NCBI GenBank assembly: GCA_013397695.1
Contig: VYZI01000018.1
Coordinates: 1,887,679 to 1,951,678, forward strand
Reading direction: 5' to 3'
Length of the DNA stretch: 64,000 nucleotides
Origin: Centropus unirufus
Taxonomy: Eukaryota; Chordata; Aves; Cuculiformes; Centropidae
The notes beneath the pieces are model-generated. The model worked only from the letters and a program-made list of their open reading frames with translations. It had not been told where the DNA came from and made no database searches. Position 1 is the stretch's first letter, and every line of letters starts with the position of its first letter. The position numbers and the translations under genes are program-made. Positions 1 to 12,020 of this stretch are shown one piece after another.

Positions 1-3000
1 TATATCCATTTCATTAAAGAAATGCCTTTGTGAAATATACTGGACTTCGTGAAATGATGAGGAGGAACACTAGAAGCAGAAGGAGCTAAGTGAAATCTTT
101 GTTCATGCACTTTCTTAGTAAAATCAATTACTGCGATTTTTTAAAAGTAATTTTTTTCTATATGGTTGTAAAATTTTCTTATATTTGGTTCTTGGTTAGA
201 ACCAGAAAACCCAAACCAGAAAATGCTGTTTGAGTCTGTCACTGAAAATTTTTTTAATGCCTTATAATTCTAAAGGAGAGTGAAAGTCAATTGCAGGCCC
301 AGAAAAGGGTGAGCTGAGGGGAGGAGAGAGTAAAGAAAGGTCAGATGACAACAGCAAATGATGCCAACTGTGCCCATGCCTGTAACACTGGATGTGAGCT
401 TCATTGGAAAGAAGGTAGTTGTTTGATTTTTGTATCTAGAACACTGCTTATTTCCTTTGAAATTATGATAAGCTTTAAAATTACTAAACCATTGACTAAA
501 ATAAGGCCAGTTTTGAAAGTGTGATGTATTTGCAAAGATTGTGCTGGCTGAGGCTACCGCAGCACAAGTCCAGGCAGTAACCTGTCACCATGAATTAAAT
601 ATTAATCCCCTGCTGCTCTGCTTGAATTTTAGCCAGCAAAAAGTGATCCAAAGTCTCCAGGATAATCACCTAGTTAAAGTTTGTTTTGGCCTCCATCTAA
701 CTTCAACCCCAAGTAACCAATTATTTTAATATTGCACATTCCTAGAGAACTTGAAAGGGTTCGAAGTCGGTTCAGTTTTCTGCTGCGGTGTATTGTGCCG
801 AAGTTGGACTTTGTGCCACAGGATACAACTCGGGGTGAAGGGAGGAGAATATGGTGCGTTGGGCAGATTAGTTCCTTTTCAGCTGTGATCTAGTTCAACT
901 GGTTTTGGAAATACTGCATCTGCTACCTCTGCTTTCTGCGTGAACCAATGAAAAGTTAGGCAGGAGGAGCTGGAAGTCGTGACTTAGAATTTGTCATTAT
1001 CCGAAGCTGACTGATATACAGGGAACTGAAATCCTGCTCAGCATTGCTCAACACTAATACTTTTATGGCATGTTTGCTTTATGAAGGTAAACAATTAATC
1101 CAGCCGGTAAGAAATGAAGCCAGCAACGCTATCTGTGATGTATAAAACTGCTTGAAACCATGGGAGGCTTATCTGAAACTGACACCAGCAAATCCATTTC
1201 AAGTAAAGAGAGGCATTGTGTCCTTTTATATTTCCTACCCAGTAACTGCTTTCTGTACAGGAAAATCGGAGCTAGTGGCAGTCACAGTAACTGGCAGTGG
1301 AAGGAAGTCAGTTTATGGCACAGCGCTTAAGTTCTTCTAAAGCCCAAGAGCAGTATTGCTACTCTGTTAACACAGTCCTGAACCATCTGCAGGGGCAGCT
1401 CTGTCCCAGGATTTCTTTCTTTCAATGTTTTTTAGATATGTATTCCTTAATTTTTCTTTACCACCTTTTAAAATAAGGAAATGAAAAAATACATTGCCCA
1501 GCAAAGTATCATGTTTTAATATGAGTTTAGTTTTACCTTGACACATGTAGCCCAACAGTGCCCATTTAAAATAGAAACAAAGTCTCTATGAACCATACAT
1601 TTAAATTAAATATTAATTTGGCTAGCCAAGAAGTCTGGAACTACATAAAGTAAAGATAAAAATATTTAATTATTTGATGGCTTTGTAGAAGATTTATCCT
1701 TATCTTACGAAGCATCTACTGTTTTCTGTGTTCAGCCATTTTGGATGCTTGGTAAAATGTTCAGTTTTATTTAACTGACACATGGATTTTCTAAGGTTAC
1801 ATGTTGATACGTGGGCTTTGTGTTTGGCTCATAATTTCTACTTTAAACTTTCTACGTTCTCACTTCAAAGGAATTCATCCAACAGTTTTGATATGTTGAT
1901 CATGGCGAATAGAAGAGTGTTAACTGAGTTAAGTTAGCATGGGTTTACCATTGGAGTATTGGTGTATCACTGGTCCCTAATAAGAGTACTAACTGCCAAG
2001 GCTGTAGTAGAATGGATATAGCTTAGTAATAGTAATATTACTTGATGGGTGCGATTTATATAGTGGTTACTGGTTGAAGTTTTCCCCTATGTTGTTTTGG
2101 GTTTCTGATTTTGGCCTGGTTAGCTGCGTTTTTTTTTTTATACTGGCAAGCAGGAATATAAAACAGTATTTATTTTTAGCTAAGTTGAAGGTGCTGTAAA
2201 TAATGTTTCCTATCTTTGCAGTTAAACCAGTTTCAAGAATTATGTCTGTGTTGTTTATGCTGTTGCAGTGCTGATGGAGTTGAGACTGCCTAACCTTGCA
2301 CTTGGCTTGCAGAGTCTTAAGACTTTTAGTCCAACTTCTGCAATATTACAAGCAATACCGTTAAAAAAGAGAAGAGAAAGGGAAAGAAAGTTCCTTTAAG
2401 TTTAATGTTGCAGCAACATGTTATCTAAGACCACTTTGAAACCATCTGTTTCAAACCTTTTAAGGAAGTATCTTCTGTATGTCTGTGAAACATAAGATCC
2501 CAACTTTGCCCTCCTTGCCCTCACCTCTGCCTGGCAGAGCTGTATTCCTGCCTGCTGGGTTGGTTTTTCACACTGTCTCTTGTATGCATTAAAAACCCCC
2601 ACTCGTGGAGACTTACTGGAAAACAAAGCTTGCGCACTTGAAAAATTGTCTCAGAAGCAGCTTCGTCGATAGCCTGCCTTTGAGAGGCTCATTCTGTGAT
2701 TAAAGGTGTCCCTGTTTCCTATGTTTGAAATTAATGCCCACTAAACCAAACATGGAAGTGGTGACTTTCCTACAGCTAGTTGAAAAGTTGCCATGACTTT
2801 GATTTGGTTCCTGCTCAGGTCATCACCACTGTTTAGCCCTAAAAAGCTATGACAGAAAGATCCTGGGAGGTTTTGTTTATTTGAACCCTTGTGGTAAAGT
2901 TAGTACTTCCCTATAGAGCGGAGCAATTCCTATGCTGCTTGGGCCGTTGGAAGATGCCTGTTCAGAATTCACAGGCAGCACATGGTCCAGGCAGGTCTAC

Positions 3001-4927
3001 AGCTCTGAATGCTGCCTGCCGCCCTGTGGGATGGCCAGTGTTTCCTTCTGCTCCACAGCTGACACTTGTGGTTTGCACCATGTGGGCCTGGAAGCTCGGT
3101 CATTCCTTCTTTCTGCCTTCAGGGACTGTTTGGTGAAGTTGGATCAGAAGGCCGACTTGTATCCTTAAGCAGAGTATTTCCAGTTAGTTTGTGTGCGGTT
3201 ACGTGACCAGATGCCATGTCCTGCGGGCAGCTGGGTTTGTTACTACTGGTGGGTAATTGCCACAGGGTGGTGGGGGGGGTGGGCAGCTCTGAAGGTGGTT
3301 GCAGCTCACCTCAGATGGGCAACAACTTTTCAAAATCTTTGTGGCTGGAAGCAGAACATGGAGGTGGTAGTGGCCGAGGTGTCAATAGGAGAATTCCACC
3401 TGGGCTTGTTACGGTGATGCTCCTCTTGGCTGGTGTTGCAGAAGTGGTGAGTGGCGTGTAGGGACCCGTGCAGGTACTGTAGTCATTCAGTCTCCTTGGA
3501 GAGAGCACAGTGGAGTCCCTGGTGCAATCTTCTGTGAATTATTTAACAGAAGATGCACGGATGTATTTTCCATTTTATAACATTGCATTCCATCTGTGCT
3601 TTTTTTCCTGCTGTAGCTGGGTCTTGAGCAGGTCCAGCTTTCTTGAAGAATGTCCCACTGATATTTGTAAATTAAATAAAACAAAAAAAATCAGGCTAAA
3701 ATTTTGAAACAAGTAGGATTTAAGATACCTAAGGATGAAAATGGAAGTACTTCAGTAACAACAATAGAGTAATATTAAAGTAGCATGATATGGTAAAATA
3801 TATTTGAAACTAAGTCATAACTTCTGACAGCTGGTCTTCCCAATTATTTAAATTAGAACTTTGGCTATGGAAATGCACGTCGTGGTCAGACACCTCATAG
3901 TTGTGTATGCCATAACAAAGACTTGCAGCACAGGGACTTCTCATACTTTCTAATTCGATTTTAGTATTTGGAATATTATCAGGTCAGCTCATCAACTTGT
4001 ATAAATTATCGTGACTCAGTGGAATGTTGTAGTTCCATTAAATGTTTTCCAGCTTGATTTGTGATCCTCTATCATCTGTCACTTCAGGAATCTACTCCGC
4101 TTTTACTTGGGAGTCCTTGCTCAGCTGATAACAAGTGCAAACGTCTCTAGACATCTCTCACCTCTTGAAGTATTTTTGTTGGCAAATCGGAAGGCGCTTA
4201 AATAATGAAACTGTTAATGGAGTGCTTAAAATTATTCTGAAAAGGTGAGAGCCATAGAATTAATTAAATTTGAAAGGAAGCTTGGGGTGAGTTTTTGATG
4301 AATTGTCTCTGTGTGTGGTGGAGATGATGACCAAAGTCTTATAAAATGCAAGTAGTAATGACAGAATTAACGGTTTATAGGTGGCTCTGTGAGTAATGAT
4401 TTACCCTAACAAGATCACTCTCTCCTGCTATCAACCACGCTACAGAGAAACTCTAGAATCTTGCAATTTTTACTGAGAGTTTGCTGTAATCTGATTTTCC
4501 CCAAGTATTTACTGAAGAATAAGTGAATTATTTTGGTCAAAGGCAGAAAACTTTAAGATCCAAACCTGACGCTTTCTCTGCATTTTGCATTTTTTTATTT
4601 TACAAGCGATCATCTTGCTGTTTTTGCTCAATGAATTGTTTCTAATTGCAAAGTCTGGAAAGCGATCCAATCTTATGTAATGTCTCGTACTAGAAAAATC
4701 TGCTCTAAGTGCTGATTTTGGAACCAGTCCACTAAATGTAAGGTACCTGCAAACTGGATAGCCTCCCCCCTCAATGTTTACTGTTTAACCTTATTAAGGT
4801 GCCTGGAGTTTGTTTGCTGCTTATGGGTGGAAGAAATGTATTGATGTGTTTATTATTTGTAGGAAACAGCCTTGGTTTTAAGCATCGTAGGTGCTGGTGG
4901 AGTGTGTGAGGGGACACACATCAGGGC

Positions 4928-5217
4928 TCAGCCTCCAAGGTATATTTGCCCATTTAATGGGAAAGTCCACGTACAGGCTATGAGCTTCCTGTCTACTCCA
5001 GGGGGATAGGCATGGAAGCCCCAAGGAAAGTGGTGAGCGGTGGAGGCTCTTGGAGGGAAGTCAATTACTAATGGTCGAGGTTTGGCATTCTTGTTCTTTT
5101 GAGGATATTGAGAATCACCAGTTTTATACAATGGGGTAAGAGGTATTAAACCATTTGCCTGCTCTGGTTCGTGCTTTGGAAGATGAATTAGTTCCTTTTG
5201 CTTTCGCTGTTTAAAAA
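4928..5217 (-). other. unidentified protein-like reading frame, antisense in intron 1
   Basis: Read on the minus strand, a frame opens after a possible acceptor (tttttaaacag, about 5217-5227) with a KQKELIHLPKHEPEQ-like start. It runs about 96 codons, rich in Pro, Lys, His and Gln and lacking the Leu/Ser bias of chance frames here, to a TGA near 4937. A possible donor, gtacgt, lies near 4969-4974. No upstream ATG is in frame, so if real it would be an internal exon or a piece of a retrocopy. I do not recognise the family. Confidence 0.25.
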
Positions 5218-5906
5218 TTGAGTACTACGCAGGACTTTAAAAAGTGAGGGCTGGCTTGCATCACACAGAAACGAAGCTCTAGTTCAATACACGGTATTGT
5301 TCAGTCCCTTGGTGGGTTTGCCTATTTTAAGCAAAAGCTGCGATTGTGTACAAAATCGGTAAATGAGCATGGGGACACCTGACATGTTGGCCTTTCTTGA
5401 GCTTTCTGGTTTAGTTGTTTAACTTTGCAGGACCTTCAAGTGGAAGAGTTTCTTAAACCTTTGTGGGGATTGCTTTTGGTGAGAAATATGTGGATTACAA
5501 GCGGTTAAGAAATTGAGTAAAATCTATCCTTGCCTCATTCTGTAGAAAAACGACTCACATTGTGTGTCTTGGTGGGGCTGGAGGAAGAGGAAAAGCTATA
5601 CAGGCTCCTTTCATGCAAATTAAATAACAATCTCCATGGTGTTTCATGTAAGCTTAGGGAGAGCACTTTTGGTCATCAGTACACAATTGAATGGTATTGT
5701 TATTTACTGAAGCTTTTCTACGGTATGGCACTAACAAAGGCTGTGCACAGTGTCAAACAAATCATTTAACATTTAATTACTTGTTTGGAAAGATAGTTCA
5801 CCCCAGTAAAATTTTGCCACACTGGACTGGCCTTCCTCAAATTCACTACAATCCTGTATGGACAGTGGTGAGCAGTTGAATAGCAGTGGTTTTCTGGCCT
5901 TTTTTC

Positions 5907-5954
5907 TGTTTTGTTTTGTTTTGTTTTTGTTTTTTTTTTTTGTTTGTTTGTTTT
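5907..5954 (+). repeat. (GTTTT)n / (GTTT)n simple repeat
   Basis: Tandem GTTTT units change to a T run and then to GTTT units. Low-complexity sequence of the kind left by slippage; no sign of a retroelement body next to it. Confidence 0.85.
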
Positions 5955-8900
5955 AATTTATTGTTTTTGTGTGTTGTTTCTTTCCCTGGGTAGAAACTAA
6001 ATAACCTTTCCAAAAAGACTTGAACATTCAAAAAGATAGGCCCTGCTTCTTTATTTCAAAACTGCACTGACACCAAATTCCCAGCATTATCTGTATAAAT
6101 TATGCATGCTAAAGGTGCACAGCAATTGCAAGACTGATCCACAAAGGTCTTTAGCCCCTGTGCTCCACGGAGTGCAGCGGGAGGTGGGCACCTGCATACT
6201 TTGCCAGAAGCGGGCTGATGTGTGCACAGCACAGCACAGCTGACCACCTCTGGAGCAAGCAGTGTTCCCTGCAGTGAAACCACGCTCTTAAGCTTCCAGC
6301 CTTATCCGAGCACTGCTTGGCTGATGACAAGGTTGTGGGCAAGTAAGGAAAACATCCTTACGCTTTGCCAGCCCAGCTTGGAAGCAGGGAATGATGTCCT
6401 TGATGCAGTCTTGCAGAGTAGAAGACTTTCGCCGAAGCAGAGCTGATGGGCACGTGCTGGCAGTACAGTCAGTGAACCTTTGTGCTTTGTAACCCTCCCA
6501 GGTATTCCTGTTGCTTCCAACTGTAGTTTGGCCCACAAACAACAGCAAAGTCAGTCACTTGGGAGGTAGGTGAAGCAAAACTTGGTGAGCCGTGCTGCTT
6601 GTGCTAGGGCATGCAGTTTCCACATCCAGGCTGCAGGGCAGCTGGAGTGACCCATCCTTACCTCAGGTGGGTCCCCATAACTTGCCCAGCCTTCAGCAAA
6701 AAATGACAGATAAAATTGGGGAGCTTGAGAGGAAGATCCCAGGGAAAATGTGCATTACAAAAAAGAGTCTCAAAAGTCCCAGGGCATATTTGGACTTGCA
6801 AACACGCCGTTTTCATGTTTGGTTTGAAACACGCTTTTCCAAAGAGTGTGTAATCTTGATGAAATCAAAATGGTGGGGAAACGGTTATAACCCAAGGTTC
6901 ATAAAACCTAGTAAAGATGTTGTCTGCAGATTTGTTAGGTTCTGTCCTCGGTTTCCATGTTTGTCTTTTCTTACTTCCGGACTTGTTCCATTGGACACAA
7001 GTGCATGCTATAATGTGACTGGATCGTTTTTCCCAGATGACTGAGCCATTACTATAAACAAATCCTCTTGCAGATGAACTAATGAGTAGCCTGTGGCCAT
7101 GTCCGCACGCAGTACATGCCTGGCTGGGTGCAGCAGGGTGGCTTGAAGATAATCATTTAACAGGTAATTGTTTTCCAAGTACTGTAGATTCGATATGTAA
7201 AATGAATTGGGACACAAAGGCTTTTGTTCTTCTCTGGTTATAAGATCAGTATTTTCAGATACTGTATATTTTAATATTATTTGTTTATGTGTCGGGTAAG
7301 GATTTTTTTTTGTTGTTTAGATGAAAAAAATTAAAGAAATGCTGGGGGTTTTTTATGACGCAGTTTTTACTTGGGAGGAAAAAAAAAGCAAATACAAACA
7401 AAGCCATTATGATCAGCTTTTTCTGAAATGAAGTACCTTGTGTCTGAGATGGCTGCTATTTGCTTACCTTTCAAAATGGAGTTAGGTGGTGCAGTACAGG
7501 GTGATGAGACAACACGCTAGAAAGTCAGCCCAAACAGAATCACTCGGCTTACTTGCTGGGCAACACAGCAGAGTTTTGTTGATGGATCAAGCGTGTAAAA
7601 CCAAACAGCCAGCCTAACCCACTTTTATAAAACCATCTCCCATTTTGCCAGCCTCCCAGTTTCATTATGCAACTTGTGTAATAGATTTATAACTTGAATA
7701 CATATGAACTTTGTGTGCTTACTGACTCAATCATTTAGTAATGCTGCTGATGCAAGACAGAGTAAAGAAGTAGCACGTCAATGGCTTTGTTAAGCTAAAA
7801 GAGGGATTTAAAATTTGAGTAGAACCACAACACTTTTATATTGGCCAAATATGCTGTGGAAAAGTGAAATTTAGATTAACACAATATAATTAAGACATAA
7901 AAGGGAAGAATGGAATCCATCTAACTTAAATAGCAAAGCTCTGAAAACACGTAAGATTCATTGCTTTGGATGCTGATGTTCCAGAAAGTGCTCTGGGATA
8001 TCAAGATTTAGGACTAAGTTTGAAGAAGCTGGATGACACCCATGACCATTTTTGGCTTTTGCTTAGCAGCCGGGGTAGCACTTGTAAATCTAGTCTTAGT
8101 TAAATTTATTCAAGAGGAGTTCATCATCATCAGCTCACAATGCTAGAACTTGCTCTGTCTTTTCCCTATTTCTGCCTTAACCTAAAGGAAATTTGGAGCA
8201 GGTACAATCAAGGCATGACAGATTTGGCCACAAGTACTAGAGAATAACTTTTGAAAAACTGGGTATTGTACAAAAAAATAAAAGTACCAATGTCAGATTT
8301 CAGGCTTTACTTTCTGTAAGCCATGCAAATGAAATGGGGTTTGGATTTTTTTCCCCCCTTGTTTTGTTTGTTCGGGGTGGTTTTTTTTCTTTGTTTTGTT
8401 TTGAGCTGTAGAGGGAGGATCAGTCTTGGGACTGTTCAGCCCTAGAAACTGCATACTCTATATGAAACACTTGTATTTTAAAGCTACCTTATGAAAATAC
8501 ATGTTGATTAAAACAATTTAGAAAAACACGGCTACTTCTTAAAGTATCTGAGATAGAGCACTGGTTGTCTACAATAAGATCTGCAGCCCTAAGCAAGAAT
8601 CCCCTGATCTGTGGTACCAGAAATGGTCACTTAAAGGCAGAAGAAATGTGATGGGAAGAGGAGATATGTATGTATTCCTGTCTGCAGAGATTAATGAGCC
8701 AGAAAGGAGAATGTTGCTCCTGCTGCTAGGCTGCAGGATAGAAGGGAGTTCTGTGAGTCTCTTGCACAGTTCATTTTTTTAAGGACTACCATGGAGGTGA
8801 GGATTGATTTTTGCAGAAAAAAAATAAAAGAAAACTTGTCAAAATTAAGAAGTAAACTGCTCCTGATGTCCTTCCTTTTCCTTGTGTTTGACTTTCTGAT

Positions 8901-11303
8901 GAGGGTGTTTATCTGCTGTGGTATTACTCTACCATGAGCACTAGGAATTTGCAACTTTTGGAGCTGGAATGAAGTTAGCACATCAATGACCATATACAGC
9001 CTACATGGGCTGGTCTTTCTTGCAGTTATATTCTTGCTCATTTTACACGCTTCAGGCTTAAAGAAACCTGTCTTTTCACTGTTACTGGAGAGTATATGCA
9101 GTATAGGTTCTCCCTGGCAGTTTGGAAAGCTCGCTTGCCATAGGATGTATCCTATGGGAAGCCCATCATGTTGGGACATGTGTGGATCTTAGTTTGTTGA
9201 TACCATTCATGGAAGATGATGTTTCAGGTGAAAGGCACAGATCATCCGCATCTCGGGAATTTTTTCTGGAGTGAGCGTTGGGAGAGTGAGTGGGTAGGGT
9301 ACAATAAGGCAAAGTTTGCCTCCAAACCGTTCCAGGGACAGAGCTTCTCTTGTATGTCTCTTCTGGGGCACAAGAATGCTGCAGGAGACATGGTCAGCCT
9401 TTTTCATCAGGCTTATTTACATAGAGTGGAAAACACCATTTTTTTAAAGCTATGGATTTCCATCCCTTTTAGAAATCTATTTCAGGAAAGTCAGCTTGCC
9501 AGGGCTTAAAAAATGTTTGCTAAGATACCACCTCTTTAGGGCCAGGAAGGTTAAGTGGGCATCAAGAAGTCGAAGCTGGCTGCAAGATGTGCTGGAGTAA
9601 TGTCAGTCTAGTCACACCACTAAGTGGCATAGATAGGAAAGATAGGGGGGAAAAAAGACATCCCACCCCCCAAACACCCTGTTTCCTCCTAGATTGCCTG
9701 GAAGATCTTCGTAAAGAATGTGGAACAGCAGGCAGATCTACAGGGCAGTCAAGGATTTGACCTTGTGCATTCTTAAACCACAGGTTGCTGTCACATGGCT
9801 TTGTTTGACAGCTGTCTGTTTTGTCACATTTCCAAATCCTAAATTCAGACATCTAAAATTGCTATTGTACCCCGCTGTCCTCCAGTGTAAACAGCTTCTG
9901 CCATTCCCTTTTCTCTGTCCCTCTCATAAGGGCCACTGCTCATTTAGATTTTTCGTGTCCTCGCTGTCCTTTCCACATTCTTAATTTAACTTCTGCTCTT
10001 CAATTCCCAGTTGTGAGGGATTGACAATTGAGTCAGTTTTCAAAATTTAATTGCTTTAAAAAAGTTCTGGTTTTGGGCTAACTTTAAGTGCTTTCTGGAC
10101 TTTCTCTGAAGTACGCGGCTTATGTGTCCAGGATTCTTTCACTAATTGAGTTGCAATTAAATAAGTAATGTAACTTGGAAAAGATTTAGAAAACAAGCCA
10201 CTAGTTACGGTGATTTCAGAGGGGGTGTGAAAACATCAAATGATTTCTAAATCATTCTCAAAAAAAACCTACCTGAACAAAATCAGTTCCTCTTGAGGAC
10301 GTTAAAGGGAGGATGTTCAGTTGTTGCTTCCACAGCCCGTGCTTTTCTTAGGAGAAAGAATCTTCCAGCTTCTTTTCTTGCAGTTGCTTTACTACTTGAT
10401 CCCTTCCCTTTCATTCCTGCCTTGTATGTCAGGTCCTTTATGCTCCCTTCCCACTTTTTTTTTTTTTTAATAAAGCAGACATGTAAGGTGCTTTTTATTA
10501 ATTCTGGAATAAAAAGCAGGAATTGGGGAGGTTTTCCCATCTCATTTTCTGTGAGAAACCTATAAGAGTGTTTCCCTGCTGCTTGTGGGGTCCCAGTCCC
10601 AGTCTGAGCTCGCTGCCAGATGCAGTGGCCGTTGATCCTCTTGCTCTTTCATTTATTCATGGCGCCGTATGGATTCTTTTCTCTTCCTGGAGTTAGGTGC
10701 TAACAGATCATGGGGAAGAAAAGCAAACCCTTGTCTAGTGGGAGATACTGCTAGTGTTATCCCAACTTATGTCGCAAAATAAACTTCAAGAAGCAGAAGT
10801 GCAAACCCCAGTGTAGGCTCTGGATTAAGGGGTTGAAAGTGCTGCCTGGGACTGCAGTTTCTTTCTCGGTGTTTCCACTCTACCAGCGCTAAGGGTGATG
10901 TGAGGGGTTTAAATTTCAACCCAAACCAGCCAGGTAAACCAAATGGGGATGGCGTGAAAGGGGGGCATTCTGTTAAAAGCACAAAAGGCAGACCCTGTTT
11001 TCATGTTATTTTCATAGATTCTTTCCTTTGTTTACCCTACCGCAAATATGTTTGTTTAGGAGCAATAAGAGTTAATTGTCAAACTTTACAATGTAGTCAG
11101 AGTTTTTCTCATAAAATGTATAACAGACTCTGCCCAGATGGCAAATGCCGATATGTAAATCTAAAACATGAAAATTTCCATTGGGGGCCAGATGGTGGCT
11201 TAATGTGAATTGTTTTAACATTTATGTTTATCTTATTAAAAGTGCCTTTCTATGTCCAAACTCAGCAATCGAGGGGGCTGGGAGAGCGTAGCACTAAATG
11301 AAT

Positions 11304-11319
11304 AAAAAAAAAAAAAAAA
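11304..11319 (+). repeat. A16 tract after AATAAA at CpG island edge
   Basis: AATAAA runs straight into sixteen A residues, then the sequence turns GC-rich. It could be a retroposed poly(A) tail, but no recognisable retrocopy precedes it and no target-site duplication is obvious. Confidence 0.5.
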
Positions 11320-11329
11320 GGTCAGAGGA

Positions 11330-12020
11330 TGAGGCTCCTCCTGCTCCCGCGGGTCCCGGGAGGGCACAGCGGGTCCTGGAGCAGAGCTGTTCCTTCTCCC
11401 TTTTCCAAGCCGTGAGGGCAGCGATACAAACCAGGTCTCGTCACGGTTCGTCAGCCTGAGGAAAACCTGGCCTCCTCTCCCGGGAGCGAGCGGTGTTGGA
11501 CGTTAGGAGCGCGTCCCCCGGGCAGGGAAGTCCCCTCGGATCCAGGCGCTGGCGGGAAGCGGCCGCGCTCCAGCCCCGGGAAGGAGCTCGGCCGCGGCCG
11601 CTCCCGGCGCTGATCCCGGCGCTTCCGGCGCCGCCTGCTCTGAGGCAATTCCAGGAGTTGCGCAAGGAGGGAAGAGGCGCTCCTGGCGCCTTTCCAGCGA
11701 GCTCCAGGGACGCTACGGGAAGTGCTCGGTGTGGCTCCCAGGGGCAGCCGCGAGACGGGCTCGGGGGAGCCGTGCTTGCTTTCCCGCTGGGATACGAACC
11801 TGGGCGGGCGCCTCTTGTCCAGCCGGGGTGCAAAACACCTCCCATCAGCTGCAGTGAGACCCTCCAGGAATCGAACATGCAGTTGTTATTGGGGTGCTTC
11901 CACGGCCGAAAGGGAAAAATGCTTCCGTGGTGAAGCTCGTGCCTGCGGACACCTCTGTGATTCCCTTGGACGGGGCAGAGGGATCATTGATGGAGGAAGG
12001 CTGGTGCCTGGTGCCGGCTG
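11330..12020. promoter_or_regulatory. CpG island inside presumed NFE2L2 intron 1
   Basis: About 0.7 kb of GC- and CpG-rich sequence in AT-rich surroundings, with NotI-like GCGGCCGC and many CCGGCG blocks around 11500-11650. It lies 1.8-2.4 kb upstream of NFE2L2 exon 2. No coding first exon in the correct phase was found; candidate plus-strand donors include GTGAGA near 11857 and CAG|GTTAGT near 12142. It could be an alternative NFE2L2 promoter, giving a protein that starts at the exon 2 ATG, or an intronic enhancer. Long frames here (11493-11933, 11722-12153) are stop-poor because of GC content. Confidence 0.5.

Larger units (their letters stand above)
1..11329 (+). other. presumed NFE2L2 intron 1 (or 5' flank), no exon seen
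   Basis: AT-rich unique sequence with short T and A runs. No first exon resembling the human MMDLELPPPGLPSQQ-type start was found. Reading frames of 60-160 codons here (for example 6592-7044 + and 8691-9179 -) show no family features and look like chance. The exception is the antisense frame near 4.9-5.2 kb, listed separately. Assignment as intron rests on the lack of exon 1 and on the long intron 1 of mammalian NFE2L2. Confidence 0.55.

Noticed and set aside
750..790. ggttcgaagtc, like a tRNA T-loop
   Set aside because: No matching acceptor, D or anticodon stems around it.
6592..7044. 150-codon frame on the plus strand
   Set aside because: Starts without ATG context, no motif, no flanking exon signals of a known gene.
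8691..9179. 162-codon frame on the minus strand
   Set aside because: Composition typical of translated noncoding AT-rich DNA; no motif.
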